Origin: Vibrio sp. DW001
GTDB lineage: Bacteria > Pseudomonadota > Gammaproteobacteria > Enterobacterales > Vibrionaceae
NCBI RefSeq assembly: GCF_029016285.1
Contig: NZ_CP091975.1
Location: 2,852,001-2,916,000, forward strand
Reading direction: 5' to 3'
Length of the DNA stretch: 64,000 nucleotides
Of the stretch, positions 36,097 through 45,975 are shown in pieces. The notes under the pieces are model-generated. The model saw only the letters and a program-made list of their open reading frames with translations, searched no databases and was not told where the DNA came from. Both the position numbers and the translations under genes were made by a program. Position 1 is the first letter of the stretch. Every line of letters begins with the position of its first letter.

Positions 36097-36978
36097 TTAT
36101 TTAAATGAAATTGACTCATATCGGCCATAGGTAACTCTGTCGTTCCCAGCGTAGTCTTGCGCGGTTGACACGTCGCTATAACCCAAAGTTAACAATAATT
36201 CTCGCACGGCTTCACCTTGTTCAAAACCGTGTTCAAACAGCAACCAACCTTTCGGCTTTAGGTGACGAACAGCCTGTGTTGCAATCATACGTATATCTGA
36301 CAGGCCTTTCTCTTCGGCAACAAGAGCACTTATTGGTTCGAACCTAACGTCACCAGAGGTAAGGTGAGGATCATCTTTATCAATATATGGTGGATTGGAA
36401 ACAATCAGGCCAAATTTAGTTCCAATGTCGTTACGATTTGTTTCAAGCGGTTCAAACCAACTGCCTTGCAAAAACGTAACATTATTTATACCAAGATTTC
36501 TTGCATTTTTCTCAGCCAAATCTTTAGCTTCAATACGAATGTCTATGCCAGTAACTGCGTGCTGTGGACACTCAGATGCCATCGCAAGAGCGATAGCACC
36601 GGTCCCCGAACCCAAATCCAATAGTTGACAAGGTTCAGTGGACACTTTTTCCAGTGCCACTTCAACAAGACGTTCCGTGTCTGGTCTAGGGATCAATGTT
36701 AAAGGAGAAACCATCAGCGACAATGACCAAAACTCACGTTCACCGGTTATGTAAGCAATAGGTTCGCCTTCAATTCGTCTTTTTAGCAACGCTCTGAACT
36801 GACTTTGTTGTTCGTTTGTCAGTATTTTTTCAGGCCACGTTAAAAGGTAACTACGTGGTTTTCCTAGTACATGGCAAAGCAATACCGCAACATCCAAAGA
36901 TGGTGACGCGCTTCCGCTTTCATCGAGCAAAGCGGTTGTTGCCCTCAACGTCGCCTCAATAGTCGGTGTCATATCCAT
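36097..36978 (-). CDS. prmC: Peptide chain release factor N5-glutamine methyltransferase
   Basis: This 293-residue enzyme methylates the glutamine of the GGQ motif of release factors RF1 and RF2 with SAM. It has the N-terminal helical domain (about 1-80), motif I DLGSGTG (121-127) and the catalytic NPPY (195-198). It lies directly downstream of prfA (RF1), its substrate gene, in the usual order. An ATG two codons further in (36972) could also be the start. Confidence 0.95.
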   Translation of the reverse strand: MDMTPTIEATLRATTALLDESGSASPSLDVAVLLCHVLGKPRSYLLTWPEKILTNEQQSQFRALLKRRIEGEPIAYITGEREFWSLSLMVSPLTLIPRPDTERLVEVALEKVSTEPCQLLDLGSGTGAIALAMASECPQHAVTGIDIRIEAKDLAEKNARNLGINNVTFLQGSWFEPLETNRNDIGTKFGLIVSNPPYIDKDDPHLTSGDVRFEPISALVAEEKGLSDIRMIATQAVRHLKPKGWLLFEHGFEQGEAVRELLLTLGYSDVSTAQDYAGNDRVTYGRYESISFK

Positions 36979-36997
36979 ATATAATTGAGATTCTAGA

Positions 36998-38086
36998 TTA
37001 ATTCAGGTCTGCTAGCGCAGCAAGTTGATCGGCTTGATATTCTAATATCACTGGATCAATAAGGCTTTGAAGATCGCCTTCCATCACTTCTGACAAACGG
37101 TACAATGTAAGGTTGATTCGATGGTCTGATACTCGGCCTTGCGGATAGTTGTAAGTTCGAATACGGTCACTTCTATCGCCAGAACCTAATAGGTTACGTC
37201 GAGTATCCGAAACAACTTCAGCTCGTCTAGCTTCTTCAGCCTTAATAATTCTTGCAGCAAGAACCGACATCGCTTTCGCCTTGTTTTTATGCTGAGAACG
37301 TTCATCCTGACATTCCACTACAGTACCAGTTGGTAAGTGGGTAATTCGTATAGCAGAATCGGTGGTGTTCACGTGCTGGCCACCAGCACCAGACGATCTG
37401 AATGTGTCTATTTTCAGGTCAGACGATTTAATTTCTGGTAGATCCGCTTCTGGTATCTCTGCCATGACAGCCAAAGTACAAGCAGAGGTATGCACACGTC
37501 CTTGCGATTCCGTCGCAGGAACACGTTGCACTCGGTGGCCACCTGATTCAAATTTGAGTACGCCGTAAGCACCGTCGCCACTCACTCTAGCGATCATCTC
37601 TTTGTAACCACCTTGTTCAGATTCATTCGAGCTCATTACCTCTATTCGCCAACCTTTCTTTTCAGCAAAACGGCTGTACATACGGAAAAGGTGACCGGCG
37701 AATATACCCGCTTCATCTCCACCCGCACCCGCACGAATCTCTAAGAAACAGTTACGTTCATCGTTTGGATCTTTTGGTATCAGTAGAATCTGTAGATCAT
37801 CAGCCAGTTTTTCAATAGTGGCTTTAGATTCCTTTATCTCTTCTTGCGCCATTTCGCGCATTTCTGCATCGTCTTCCGTCGCCATTTCCTCAGCTGCGTC
37901 GAGATCACCTTGAGCTTGCTGGTACGCTTGGAAGCACATCGTCACTTCTTCTAATTGAGAATACTCTCTAGACAGTGCACGGAATCTGTTTTGGTCACCA
38001 ATAACGTCAGGATCACCAAGTAAATGCTGAACCTCTTCGTAGCGCTCTACTAGAGTTTCAAGCTTAGTCAAAATGGATTGTTTCAT
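36998..38086 (-). CDS. prfA: Peptide chain release factor 1
   Basis: RF1 reads UAA and UAG stop codons and releases the finished protein. The 362-residue sequence has the codon-recognition motif P-A-T (190-192) and the catalytic GGQ (235-237, context GAGGQHVN). The length is normal (360 in E. coli). It lies 8 bp after hemA and 19 bp before prmC, so the three are one transcription unit. Confidence 0.97.
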   Translation of the reverse strand: MKQSILTKLETLVERYEEVQHLLGDPDVIGDQNRFRALSREYSQLEEVTMCFQAYQQAQGDLDAAEEMATEDDAEMREMAQEEIKESKATIEKLADDLQILLIPKDPNDERNCFLEIRAGAGGDEAGIFAGHLFRMYSRFAEKKGWRIEVMSSNESEQGGYKEMIARVSGDGAYGVLKFESGGHRVQRVPATESQGRVHTSACTLAVMAEIPEADLPEIKSSDLKIDTFRSSGAGGQHVNTTDSAIRITHLPTGTVVECQDERSQHKNKAKAMSVLAARIIKAEEARRAEVVSDTRRNLLGSGDRSDRIRTYNYPQGRVSDHRINLTLYRLSEVMEGDLQSLIDPVILEYQADQLAALADLN

Positions 38087-38094
38087 AATCTTCT

Positions 38095-39360
38095 TTAATT
38101 TTGTTGTAGGTCGTCTAGACCTATACTCTGTCTAATTACAGAGAGTTTATCTGGGTCACCTTGCTCCGCTGCACTTTGCAGGGCGCGAGTAGGAGCGTGG
38201 ATCAATCTGTTGGTCAATTTATTGCTTAGTTCTAGCAACACCTTTTCAGGGTCACCACCAGACTCGAGTGCCTGTAAGCTTTTCGCGATAAGTTCTTCTC
38301 TAATCGCATTCGCTGATGTTCGAAATTCTCGGATACTATCAACAGCGTGCAATGATCGTAACCAAGTCATAAATGCAGCGCTCTCTTCGGAAACAATCGC
38401 CTCAGCTTGAATCGCTTCAACTTTGCGTTGTTCCATATTCTGCTGAACAATAGACTGTAAATCGTCGACAGTATAAAGATAAATATCGTCTAAGTCGCCA
38501 ACTTGCTGTTCTACATCTCTCGGTACGGCTATATCTACGATAAGAATGGGTTGACGCTTGCGTTTTTTCAACGCCGTTTCCACCATACCTTTACCGATAA
38601 TAGGCAGCGGACTGGCTGTAGAGCTTATAACGATATCTGCTCTATATAGGTGTTCCGGTATTTCTTCGAGGCTTATCACCTGAGCATCAAACTGTTTTGC
38701 TAAACCTAGTGCGCGTTCACGGGTACGATTAGCAACAATGATATGTTTGCATCCATTATCAGAAAGGTGTTTGGCAACAAGTTCTATTGTCTCGCCAGCA
38801 CCCACTAATAATACTGTCGATTCTGAAAGTGATTCAAATATGTGCTTCGCAAGTGTGCAGGCTGCATATGCAACCGAAACAGCACTCCCACCAATTTCAG
38901 TTTCTGTTCGAACTTTTTTTGCTACTGAAAATGTTTTTTGGAACAACTTCTCCATTGTACCGTCGACAGACTTAAGCTCTCTAGCGCTTGAGTAGGCTTG
39001 CTTAACTTGCCCCAAGATTTGAGGTTCACCCAATACAAGCGAGTCGAGGCCACACGAAACACGCATCAAATGCTTAATTGCCGCTTGTTCTTCATGTATA
39101 TATAAGCTTGACTTAAGTTCTTCAGGTTGAATCTGATGGAACTCTGTCATCCAGTCAATCACTTGATTTTTGCTTGCTTGTTTTACATCAAAATAGATCT
39201 CTGTTCGATTACAAGTGGAGACAATAACACCACTTTTTATATTTGAATCAGCTCCAAGTTGCTTATGCGCCTCTGTCAACTTCTCAGGGGAAAAAGCAAC
39301 CTTTTCTCGCAATTCAACCGACGCTGTATTGTGATTGATACCAATAACAAGCAAGGACAT
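38095..39360 (-). CDS. hemA: Glutamyl-tRNA reductase
   Basis: This enzyme reduces glutamyl-tRNA to glutamate-1-semialdehyde, the first step of haem synthesis by the C5 pathway. The 421-residue protein has the catalytic cysteine C50 in STCNRTE and the NADPH domain with [14 protein letters not shown]. It is the first gene of the leftward operon. The short intergenic region (161 bp) to the divergent lolB must contain both promoters. Confidence 0.96.
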   Translation of the reverse strand: MSLLVIGINHNTASVELREKVAFSPEKLTEAHKQLGADSNIKSGVIVSTCNRTEIYFDVKQASKNQVIDWMTEFHQIQPEELKSSLYIHEEQAAIKHLMRVSCGLDSLVLGEPQILGQVKQAYSSARELKSVDGTMEKLFQKTFSVAKKVRTETEIGGSAVSVAYAACTLAKHIFESLSESTVLLVGAGETIELVAKHLSDNGCKHIIVANRTRERALGLAKQFDAQVISLEEIPEHLYRADIVISSTASPLPIIGKGMVETALKKRKRQPILIVDIAVPRDVEQQVGDLDDIYLYTVDDLQSIVQQNMEQRKVEAIQAEAIVSEESAAFMTWLRSLHAVDSIREFRTSANAIREELIAKSLQALESGGDPEKVLLELSNKLTNRLIHAPTRALQSAAEQGDPDKLSVIRQSIGLDDLQQN

Positions 39361-39521
39361 GGAATAAAGGATCTCGATTTTAATATACGAATTAAGGGAG
39401 GAATTTTACTTGATGGGCTTACTTAATGAAAGGGTGATAGAGAGATGTTTTTATGAGTTCGTGATTTAGATGATATAGTTACCCCTAAAGACTTACTTGA
39501 TTTGCGTGATTATTGACCAAT

Positions 39522-40127
39522 ATGAAAATAATTCAAAAATACTGTATCTATTTGTCCCTAATTTTTTTCGTTTCTGCTTGTAGTACTCTCCCTGAAGAAT
39601 CGGCCATTAATGTAGAATGGGAAAAACACAGTACACAACTCTCAAACATTCGTTCATTTCAGGCTACGGGCAAATTGGGTTATCGAGGTCCAAAAGATAC
39701 CGTCACCTTAAATTTCTATTGGAAACACACTGAAAAAGAAAGCGAATTACGTTTGATCAACTTTCTCGGCTCTACCGTACTAACGCTCATTATGACACCG
39801 GACGGTTCCAAGGTAATCACCAGTGATGACCAAATCTACGAAAATAAAGACGCCAACTTGTTATTTGCAGAATTAACTGGTTTAGAGTTTCCGGTATCTC
39901 AATTGAAACATTGGATAAAAGGCCTACCAATTCAGGCCGACGACTATCAATTTAATGAGACTAATACATTAAAATCTTTACAAAAAAGAAGTAGAAATCG
40001 TAACTGGACTTTAGATTACACCCGCTATCAAGATCACGATGGTCTACCGCTACCAAATCAAATGACACTAAAATCCACAGACACCAAAATTAAAATCGCT
40101 GTTTCTAAATGGGTAATAAATTCATGA
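39522..40127 (+). CDS. lolB: Outer-membrane lipoprotein receptor LolB
   Basis: LolB is itself a lipoprotein that takes lipoproteins from LolA and inserts them into the outer membrane. The protein has about 201 residues with a signal and lipobox ending VSAC (cysteine 20). The mature part has [18 protein letters not shown] and the LolB-type half-barrel pattern. I use ATG 39522; a TTG at 39513 is in frame. It is divergent from hemA and overlaps ispE by 4 bp, the order found across gammaproteobacteria. Confidence 0.92.
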   Translation: MKIIQKYCIYLSLIFFVSACSTLPEESAINVEWEKHSTQLSNIRSFQATGKLGYRGPKDTVTLNFYWKHTEKESELRLINFLGSTVLTLIMTPDGSKVITSDDQIYENKDANLLFAELTGLEFPVSQLKHWIKGLPIQADDYQFNETNTLKSLQKRSRNRNWTLDYTRYQDHDGLPLPNQMTLKSTDTKIKIAVSKWVINS

Positions 40128-40990
40128 TAACTCAGTCGACTTCTTGGCCCTCGCCTGCAAAGCTTAATCTCTTTCTTTATATCAACAATAGAAGAGAAGA
40201 TGGATACCACGAGCTTCAGACACTATTCCAGTTTTTAGATTATTGCGACACCCTAACTATCCAAGCCAATTCCTCTGACAAGATTACGCTTACCCCTGAA
40301 CTTGAAGGCGTACCTGTCGAGAGTAACTTAATATGGAAAGCCGCTATAGCGCTTAAGAAAAAGACTCAGGTTTCCTACGGTGTTGATATCCATTTGGAAA
40401 AAAGGTTGCCCATGGGCGGAGGTATTGGCGGCGGTTCTTCTAATGCTGCGACCGTACTTGTTGCACTAAATTTTCTCTGGCAGCTTAATTTAACCTTTGA
40501 TGAGTTGGCTGATATTGGTTTACAACTTGGTGCTGATGTCCCAATTTTTGTGAAAGGCTTTTCGGCATTTGCAGAAGGAGTGGGAGAACGATTGGAAAAA
40601 GTAACCCCAGAAGAGAAGTGGTATTTGGTGGTTAAGCCCGATGTGAGCATATCAACAGCAGAAATTTTTTCTCATCCTGACTTGACCAGAAATACGCCAA
40701 AGCGAGCTATAGCTGAGTTGTTAACTGGATCACAAGTAAACGATTGCGAAAAAATTGTTCGATTACTTTATCCAGAGGTTGATAAGCAACTTTCATGGCT
40801 GTTACAATATGCGCCGTCAAGATTGACGGGTACAGGGTCATGTCTGTTTTCTGAGTTTAACAACAAACTCGATGCAGAGAGAATTCGTGCTAAACTTCCT
40901 GACGCTGTTTTAAGTTTTATCGCACAAGGGAAAAACCGTTCCCTATTGCATACAACACTCACCAGTTACAAAAAATCTTTGACTGAATAG
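40124..40990 (+). CDS. ispE: 4-diphosphocytidyl-2-C-methyl-D-erythritol kinase
   Basis: This GHMP kinase phosphorylates CDP-methylerythritol in the MEP pathway to isoprenoids. It has [13 protein letters not shown] near the start, the ATP-binding loop [14 protein letters not shown] and the C-terminal [12 protein letters not shown] choose ATG 40124, which overlaps the lolB stop as ATGA and gives 288 residues, near the E. coli length (283); ATG 40109 is in frame but lies further inside lolB. Confidence 0.94.
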   Translation: MITQSTSWPSPAKLNLFLYINNRREDGYHELQTLFQFLDYCDTLTIQANSSDKITLTPELEGVPVESNLIWKAAIALKKKTQVSYGVDIHLEKRLPMGGGIGGGSSNAATVLVALNFLWQLNLTFDELADIGLQLGADVPIFVKGFSAFAEGVGERLEKVTPEEKWYLVVKPDVSISTAEIFSHPDLTRNTPKRAIAELLTGSQVNDCEKIVRLLYPEVDKQLSWLLQYAPSRLTGTGSCLFSEFNNKLDAERIRAKLPDAVLSFIAQGKNRSLLHTTLTSYKKSLTE

Positions 40991-41060
40991 TTAAAGGAAT
41001 GAGTAACTCGTGAACACCCAACCTAATTTAAAAACTGGACGCAACCCCGAGGTTTCCACT

Positions 41061-42005
41061 GTGCCTGATATGAAGCTATTTGCTGGTAACGCTACACCTG
41101 AACTAGCCCAACGTATTGCTGATCGTCTCTATATTTCTCTTGGTGACGCTACTGTTGACCGTTTCTCTGATGGAGAAATAGCGGTTCAAATAAACGAGAA
41201 TGTTCGTGGTAGTGACGTATTCATCATCCAATCAACCTGTGCTCCTACTAATGATAACCTAATGGAATTAGTAGTAATGATTGATGCAATGCGCCGTGCT
41301 TCCGCAGGCCGTATTACTGCTGTTATCCCTTACTTCGGATATGCTCGACAAGACAGACGCGTTCGTTCTGCTCGTGTGCCTATCACTGCAAAAGTCGTTG
41401 CTGACTTTCTGTCTAACGTGGGCGTAGATCGAGTATTAACTATCGACCTTCATGCTGAGCAGATTCAAGGTTTCTTCGATGTTCCTGTAGATAACATCTT
41501 CGGTACGCCAGTTCTTCTTGAAGATATGGCAGCCCGTGGTCTAGAAGATCCTGTGGTCGTTTCACCAGATCTTGGTGGCGTTGTTCGTGCACGTGCAACT
41601 GCGAAGGCGTTAGGAAATATTGATATCGCTATCGTAGACAAACGTCGTCCACGCGCCAATGTATCGGAAGTAATGAACCTGATTGGTGAAGTTGAAGGTC
41701 GTGACTGTGTTATTGTCGATGACATGATCGATACTGGTGGCACACTTTGTAAGGCAGCAGAAGCACTTAAACAGCGTGGAGCTAAGCGTGTATTCGCATA
41801 CGCAACCCACGCCGTGTTCTCGGGCAATGCAGCCAAGAACATCAAAAACTCAGTGATTGACCAAGTTATCATTACCGATTCCATTACCCTTTCTAAGGAA
41901 ATGGCAGCAACAGGTAAAGTAACGCAGCTGACTCTATCTAGCATGCTTGCTGAAGCGATTCGTCGTATCAGCAACGAAGAATCTATTTCGGCTATGTTTA
42001 GTTAA
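41061..42005 (+). CDS. prs: Ribose-phosphate pyrophosphokinase
   Basis: Prs makes PRPP, the shared precursor of nucleotides, histidine and tryptophan, from ribose 5-phosphate and ATP. The start is GTG 41061 (giving [14 protein letters not shown], as in other gammaproteobacteria), preceded by GAGG 8 bp upstream; an in-frame GTG at 41010 would add 17 residues absent from the family. The 314-residue protein has [16 protein letters not shown], the catalytic loop with [10 protein letters not shown] and the PRPP-binding DDMIDTGGT. It closes the lolB-ispE-prs order and is followed by a strong terminator. Confidence 0.96.
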   Translation: MPDMKLFAGNATPELAQRIADRLYISLGDATVDRFSDGEIAVQINENVRGSDVFIIQSTCAPTNDNLMELVVMIDAMRRASAGRITAVIPYFGYARQDRRVRSARVPITAKVVADFLSNVGVDRVLTIDLHAEQIQGFFDVPVDNIFGTPVLLEDMAARGLEDPVVVSPDLGGVVRARATAKALGNIDIAIVDKRRPRANVSEVMNLIGEVEGRDCVIVDDMIDTGGTLCKAAEALKQRGAKRVFAYATHAVFSGNAAKNIKNSVIDQVIITDSITLSKEMAATGKVTQLTLSSMLAEAIRRISNEESISAMFS

Positions 42006-42075
42006 GAAGATTTAGCTAAAAACGGTTTGTTTGTACGGTTTTAATTCGTCGCTATAAATAACCGTTAATCTTATT

Positions 42076-42107
42076 AAAAACACCTCTTTAGAAGGGGTGT
42101 TTTTTTG
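42076..42107 (+). terminator. Terminator after prs
   Basis: A 13-bp stem (AAAAACACCTCTT with AAGGGGTGTTTTT, one wobble) around a TAG loop is followed by further T residues. Confidence 0.92.
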
Positions 42108-42199
42108 TGTTGTAGAAACCCATATTTAGTGCCTCGCACCTCGAAGTACTTTTATGCTATTATACGGCGCTTTTTGAAAATCCAAGAGAGATCCTAACC

Positions 42200-42790
42200 G
42201 TGAGTCAAGAGATTAAACTGCTCGTAGGTCTGGCAAACCCAGGTCCTGAATATGCGAAGACCCGACATAACGCCGGAGCATGGGTTGTTGAAGAATTGGC
42301 ACGAGTCCATAATATAACATTAAAGAATGAATCAAAGTTCTTTGGTTATACTGGACGTATCATGGTGAGTGGTGAAGATTTACGTCTTCTCATTCCGACC
42401 ACATTTATGAATTTGTCTGGAAAGGCTGTTGCTTCTGTTGCCAAGTTCTACCAAATCAAACCTGAAGAAATCATGATCGCTCATGATGAGCTTGATCTCC
42501 CTCCAGGCGTTGGTAAATTTAAAAAAGGTGGTGGCCACGGTGGTCATAACGGTTTAAAAGACTCAATTAGCAGACTTGGTAATAACAAAGAATTTTACCG
42601 CTTACGGATTGGCATTGGCCATCCGGGGCATAAAGATAGAGTATCTGGCTATGTATTGGGTAGAGCCCCAGCAAAAGAGCAAGAATGTATTGATGCTGTC
42701 GTAGATGAATCTGTCCGCAGCTTAGATATCTTACTCACAGACGGCATAGCCAAAGCACAAAATCGCTTACACACGTTCAAAGCAGAATAA
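42200..42790 (+). CDS. pth: Peptidyl-tRNA hydrolase
   Basis: Pth frees tRNA from peptidyl-tRNAs dropped by stalled ribosomes. The 196-residue protein has the signature [20 protein letters not shown] with the catalytic histidine H23, and [16 protein letters not shown]. It begins with GTG at 42200 after GAGAG about 10 bp upstream. It is followed by ychF 10 bp later, a conserved pair. Confidence 0.96.
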   Translation: MSQEIKLLVGLANPGPEYAKTRHNAGAWVVEELARVHNITLKNESKFFGYTGRIMVSGEDLRLLIPTTFMNLSGKAVASVAKFYQIKPEEIMIAHDELDLPPGVGKFKKGGGHGGHNGLKDSISRLGNNKEFYRLRIGIGHPGHKDRVSGYVLGRAPAKEQECIDAVVDESVRSLDILLTDGIAKAQNRLHTFKAE

Positions 42791-42800
42791 GGTTTATATC

Positions 42801-43892
42801 ATGGGTTTCAAATGTGGCATCGTTGGTCTACCAAACGTAGGTAAATCGACTCTGTTTAACGCACTAACTAAAGCTGGTATCGAAGCAGCAAACTTTCCAT
42901 TTTGTACTATCGAGCCTAACACCGGCATAGTACCTGTGCCTGATTTACGTCTAGATGCACTAGCAAAGATTGTTAACCCTCAAAAAATCCTACCGACGAC
43001 TATGGAGTTTGTGGACATAGCAGGCCTCGTTGCCGGAGCATCTAAAGGTGAAGGCCTAGGGAATAAATTCCTTGCTAATATCCGTGAAACAGACGCTATT
43101 GGTCACGTAGTTCGTTGCTTTGAAGATGAAAACATCGTTCACGTTGCAGGTAAGATATCGCCTTTAGACGATATCGAAATCATCAATTTAGAGCTCGCTC
43201 TTGCAGACTTAGATACTTGTGAGCGAGCAATTCATCGCCAAGCAAAAAGAGCCAAGGGCGGCGACAAAGACGCTAAATTCGAAGTGATTGTACTAGAAAA
43301 ACTTCTGCCTGTTTTAACAGAAGGTGGCATGGCGAGAACGGTTCAACTAGCGAAAGAAGAGTTGAAAGCGGTAGATTACTTAAATTTCTTAACGTTAAAG
43401 CCGACGATGTACATCGCTAACGTGAGTGAAGATGGCTTTGAAAATAACCCATTCCTCGACCAAGTACGCAAATTCGCCGAGAACGAAAACAATGTGGTCG
43501 TTCCTGTATGCGCCGCTATCGAGTCTGAGCTTTCTGAACTAGACGACGAAGATCGCGCTGAGTTTCTTGAAGACATGGGCATCGAAGAGCCGGGGCTGAA
43601 CCGTGTAATTCGTTCAGGCTATGATCTACTTACGCTACAGACATACTTTACCGCTGGTGTAAAAGAAGTTCGTGCATGGACAATCCCAATTGGTGCTACT
43701 GCACCACAGTCAGCAGGTAAGATCCATACTGATTTTGAGAAAGGCTTCATCCGTGCAGAAGTCGTTGGCTACGATGATTTCATCCAATTCAGCGGCGAGA
43801 GTGGTGCCAAAGAAGCAGGAAAATGGCGCTTAGAAGGTAAAGATTACATCGTTAAAGATGGGGATGTCGTTCACTTCCGTTTTAACGTGTAA
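42801..43892 (+). CDS. ychF: Redox-sensitive ribosome-binding ATPase YchF
   Basis: YchF (OLA1 family) is an Obg-like P-loop protein that prefers ATP over GTP and binds ribosomes. The 363-residue protein has the P-loop GLPNVGKST (9-17), [18 protein letters not shown] for the G3 region and a C-terminal TGS-like domain ending FRFNV. It is cotranscribed with pth (10-bp gap) and closed by a terminator. Confidence 0.96.
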   Translation: MGFKCGIVGLPNVGKSTLFNALTKAGIEAANFPFCTIEPNTGIVPVPDLRLDALAKIVNPQKILPTTMEFVDIAGLVAGASKGEGLGNKFLANIRETDAIGHVVRCFEDENIVHVAGKISPLDDIEIINLELALADLDTCERAIHRQAKRAKGGDKDAKFEVIVLEKLLPVLTEGGMARTVQLAKEELKAVDYLNFLTLKPTMYIANVSEDGFENNPFLDQVRKFAENENNVVVPVCAAIESELSELDDEDRAEFLEDMGIEEPGLNRVIRSGYDLLTLQTYFTAGVKEVRAWTIPIGATAPQSAGKIHTDFEKGFIRAEVVGYDDFIQFSGESGAKEAGKWRLEGKDYIVKDGDVVHFRFNV

Positions 43893-43917
43893 CCAAAACA
43901 CTCAATCAGTTCTAAAT

Positions 43918-43945
43918 AAAGCCACTTTTATTAGGTGGCTTTTTC
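43918..43945 (+). terminator. Terminator after ychF
   Basis: An 8-bp stem AAAGCCAC and GTGGCTTT with a 9-base loop, then TTT, 25 bp after the stop codon. Confidence 0.88.
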
Positions 43946-44091
43946 GTATCTGTTAAAATCGTCGCGTTATTTTTTATTGTTAATAATCCAATTTGGTCGA
44001 GAAATGTAATTAGTTTTTAAGCAAAAAAAGCCATCTTTGTTTAAAAAAGACGCGAACAGTCTTTTTAGTAGGATTTATGCAAAAAAATAGG

Positions 44092-44120
44092 TTGACGGTT
44101 TTCCTACAGATCCGCATAAT
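44092..44120 (+). promoter_or_regulatory. Promoter of the Met-Leu-Gln tRNA operon (stringent type)
   Basis: TTGACG (44092-44097) and CATAAT (44115-44120) are separated by 17 bp and followed by the G/C-rich discriminator GCGCTCC. An A-rich stretch upstream (AAAAAAATAG) could act as an UP element. This combination is typical of stable-RNA promoters that are shut down by ppGpp. The first tRNA begins 46 bp after the -10 box. Confidence 0.8.
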
Positions 44121-44166
44121 GCGCTCCGTTCTTGTCGCTGGCCGTACGGTTGGAGAATGAGAATTT

Positions 44167-44243
44167 GGCTACGTAGCTCAGCTGGTTAGAGCACATCACT
44201 CATAATGATGGGGTCACAGGTTCAAATCCCGTCGTAGCCACCA
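44167..44243 (+). tRNA. tRNA-Met (elongator, CAT), copy 1
   Basis: A 77-nt gene with acceptor GGCTACG/CGTAGCC, anticodon loop CTCATAA (CAT) and encoded ACCA. The sequence is nearly identical to E. coli metT, so it is the elongator tRNA and not the initiator. Confidence 0.95.
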
Positions 44244-44297
44244 TATTTGCTTTTCTAGATAGACTAATTCTACTATCTAGAAATTATAAAAAGATTT

Positions 44298-44382
44298 GCG
44301 GAAGTGGCGGAATTGGTAGACGCACCAGATTTAGGTTCTGGCGCCGCAAGGTGTGAGAGTTCAAGTCTCTCCTTCCGCACCA
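44298..44382 (+). tRNA. tRNA-Leu (TAG), copy 1
   Basis: An 85-nt class II tRNA with acceptor GCGGAAG/CTTCCGC, anticodon loop TTTAGGT (TAG), long variable arm GGCGCCGCAAGGTGT and encoded CCA; close to E. coli leuW. It reads CUA and other CUN codons. Confidence 0.95.
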
Positions 44383-44389
44383 TATTTGT

Positions 44390-44464
44390 TGGGTTATCGC
44401 CAAGCGGTAAGGCACTGGCTTTTGATGCCAGCATTCCCTGGTTCGAATCCAGGTAACCCAGCCA
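44390..44464 (+). tRNA. tRNA-Gln (TTG), copy 1
   Basis: A 75-nt gene with acceptor TGGGTTA/TAACCCA, anticodon loop TTTTGAT (TTG), T-arm CTGGTTCGAATCCAG and 3' GCCA; close to E. coli glnU. It follows tRNA-Leu by 7 bp. Confidence 0.95.
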
Positions 44465-44498
44465 TATTGAAGATGGTTCGAGTAACTTTAGTTTTAAA

Positions 44499-44742
44499 AC
44501 TTTTGATGCCAGCATTCACTGGTTCTCTCTTGTTCTAAATCTAGCAGGTAACCCGACCATAATTGGCAAGTGGTTCGAGTAATGCAGTTACAACGTTTGA
44601 TACCAGCATCCCTGGTTTCCTCTCGTTCTAATCTGGCAGATAACCCGACCATATTGGCAAGTGGTTCGAGTAATGCAGTTACAACGTTTGATACCAGCGT
44701 CCCTGGTTCCCTCTCGTTCTAATCTGGCAGATAACCCGACCA
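44499..44742 (+). pseudogene. Three tRNA-Gln 3'-half relics with split T-loop
   Basis: Three degenerate copies (44499-44559, 44592-44651, 44682-44742) each keep the anticodon 3' half (TTTGATGCCAGCAT or close), CTGGTT, and the acceptor end TAACCCGACCA of tRNA-Gln. The T-loop is interrupted by about 16-20 bases (CTCTTGTTCTAAATCTAGC type), and the 5' half is replaced by a spacer with GGTTCGAGTAA. Copies two and three repeat with a period of about 91 bp. None can fold as a tRNA. Confidence 0.85.
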
Positions 44743-44760
44743 TAAATAAAAAAGTACTTT

Positions 44761-44790
44761 TTGTACTGTTAAAAGGGCGAACTTTATATT
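44761..44790 (+). promoter_or_regulatory. Possible internal promoter before tRNA-Met copy 2
   Basis: TTGTAC (44761-44766) and TATATT (44785-44790) are 18 bp apart in the only long AT-rich gap inside the cluster, 24 bp before tRNA-Met copy 2. It could let the second part of the array be transcribed independently. The discriminator is not clearly GC-rich. Confidence 0.35.
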
Positions 44791-44813
44791 ATATTGTTTC
44801 GCTTGATTTAGAT

Positions 44814-44890
44814 GGCTACGTAGCTCAGCTGGTTAGAGCACATCACTCATAATGATGGGGTCACAGGTTCAAATCCCGTCGTAGCCACCA
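44814..44890 (+). tRNA. tRNA-Met (elongator, CAT), copy 2
   Basis: A 77-nt gene identical to copy 1 throughout, with anticodon CAT and encoded ACCA. It opens a Met-Leu-Leu block that recurs at 46151. Confidence 0.95.
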
Positions 44891-44948
44891 TAATTAAAAC
44901 TTGTTTGCTTTTACCAGTTAGCAAAGAAGTCTGTAGACAATTTGAGAC

Positions 44949-45033
44949 GCGGAAGTGGCGGAATTGGTAGACGCACCAGATTTAGGTTCTGGCGCCGTAA
45001 GGTGTGAGAGTTCAAGTCTCTCCTTCCGCACCA
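44949..45033 (+). tRNA. tRNA-Leu (TAG), copy 2
   Basis: An 85-nt class II tRNA, same as copy 1 except one base in the variable arm (GCCGTAAGG instead of GCCGCAAGG). Confidence 0.95.
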
Positions 45034-45060
45034 TCTCAATATTTTCTACAACAGATTTAC

Positions 45061-45145
45061 GCGGAAGTGGCGGAATTGGTAGACGCACCAGATTTAGGTT
45101 CTGGCGCCGCAAGGTGTGAGAGTTCAAGTCTCTCCTTCCGCACCA
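45061..45145 (+). tRNA. tRNA-Leu (TAG), copy 3
   Basis: An 85-nt class II tRNA identical to copy 1 (variable arm GCCGCAAGG). It lies 27 bp after copy 2 and 7 bp before a tRNA-Gln. Confidence 0.95.
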
Positions 45146-45152
45146 TATTTGT

Positions 45153-45227
45153 TGGGCTATCGCCAAGCGGTAAGGCACTGGCTTTTGATGCCAGCATTCC
45201 CTGGTTCGAATCCAGGTAGCCCAGCCA
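45153..45227 (+). tRNA. tRNA-Gln (TTG), copy 2
   Basis: A 75-nt gene with anticodon TTG. Its acceptor stem is TGGGCTA/TAGCCCA, a compensated T-A to C-G pair change relative to copy 1. Confidence 0.95.
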
Positions 45228-45262
45228 TATTTGTAAGTGGTTTGAGTAATCGTAGTTTTTAA

Positions 45263-45420
45263 ACTTTTGATGCCAGCATTCCCTGGTTCCGTTTAGTTTT
45301 AAATCTAGCAGGTAGCCCAGCCATATTTGTAAATGGTTTGAGTAATCGCAGTTTATGAACTTTTGATACCAGCACTCGCTGGTTCCCTCTTGTTTCTAAA
45401 TCTAGCAGGTAGCTCAGCCA
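45263..45420 (+). pseudogene. Two tRNA-Gln 3'-half relics
   Basis: Copies at 45263-45323 and 45359-45420 have the same design as those at 44499: anticodon 3' half, CTGGTTCC, a T-loop insert ending TCTAGCAG, then GTAGCCCAGCCA or GTAGCTCAGCCA. Their acceptor ends follow the TAGCCC form of the tRNA-Gln just upstream and not the TAACCC form of copy 1. Confidence 0.85.
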
Positions 45421-45467
45421 TACAATTTCTTATTAGATCCAATTCATCTGATGAGAGCACGGAACAT
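45421..45467 (+). repeat. Spacer repeat before tRNA-Leu copy 4 (pair with 45728-45774)
   Basis: This 47-bp spacer (TACAATTTCTTATTAG through GGAACAT) recurs almost unchanged at 45728-45774 before tRNA-Leu copy 5, with two base changes. It supports a recent duplication of the Leu-Gln-relic unit (307-bp period). Confidence 0.85.
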
Positions 45468-45552
45468 GCGGAAGTGGCGGAATTGGTAGACGCACCAGAT
45501 TTAGGTTCTGGCGCCGTAAGGTGTGAGAGTTCAAGTCTCTCCTTCCGCACCA
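45468..45552 (+). tRNA. tRNA-Leu (TAG), copy 4
   Basis: An 85-nt class II tRNA with the GCCGTAAGG variable-arm form; anticodon TAG; encoded CCA. Confidence 0.95.
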
Positions 45553-45559
45553 TATTTGT

Positions 45560-45634
45560 TGGGCTATCGCCAAGCGGTAAGGCACTGGCTTTTGATGCCA
45601 GCATTCCCTGGTTCGAATCCAGGTAGCCCAGCCA
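45560..45634 (+). tRNA. tRNA-Gln (TTG), copy 3
   Basis: A 75-nt gene identical in acceptor form (TGGGCTA/TAGCCCA) to copy 2; anticodon TTG; 7 bp after tRNA-Leu. Confidence 0.95.
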
Positions 45635-45666
45635 TATTTGTAAATGGTTGTATTAACCACTAGAAA

Positions 45667-45727
45667 ACTTTTGATATCAGCATTCACTGATTCCCTTAAG
45701 TTTTAAATCTAGTAGGTAGCTCAGCCA
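45667..45727 (+). pseudogene. tRNA-Gln 3'-half relic
   Basis: A single copy: CTTTTGATATCAGCATTCACTG, the insert ending AATCTAGTAG, and the end GTAGCTCAGCCA. It again matches the TAGCCC-type acceptor of the preceding tRNA-Gln with one change. Confidence 0.8.
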
Positions 45728-45774
45728 TACAATTTCTTATTAGATCCAATTCATCTGATGAGAGTACGAAACAT
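45728..45774 (+). repeat. Spacer repeat before tRNA-Leu copy 5 (pair with 45421-45467)
   Basis: Second copy of the 47-bp spacer described at 45421. It differs at two positions (GAGTACGAAACAT instead of GAGCACGGAACAT). Confidence 0.85.
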
Positions 45775-45859
45775 GCGGAAGTGGCGGAATTGGTAGACGC
45801 ACCAGATTTAGGTTCTGGCGCCGCAAGGTGTGAGAGTTCAAGTCTCTCCTTCCGCACCA
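45775..45859 (+). tRNA. tRNA-Leu (TAG), copy 5
   Basis: An 85-nt class II tRNA, GCCGCAAGG variable-arm form; anticodon TAG; encoded CCA. Confidence 0.95.
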
Positions 45860-45866
45860 TATTTGT

Positions 45867-45941
45867 TGGGTTATCGCCAAGCGGTAAGGCACTGGCTTTT
45901 GATGCCAGCATTCCCTGGTTCGAATCCAGGTAACCCAGCCA
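45867..45941 (+). tRNA. tRNA-Gln (TTG), copy 4
   Basis: A 75-nt gene with the TGGGTTA/TAACCCA acceptor form, as copy 1; anticodon TTG. Confidence 0.95.
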
Positions 45942-45975
45942 TATTTGAAGATGGTTCGAGTAACTATAGTTTTAA

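Noticed and set aside
41010..41060. GTG start at 41010 for prs
   Set aside because: GTG 41061 has GAGG 8 bp upstream and gives the conserved PDMKLFAG start; the 17 extra residues are absent from the family.
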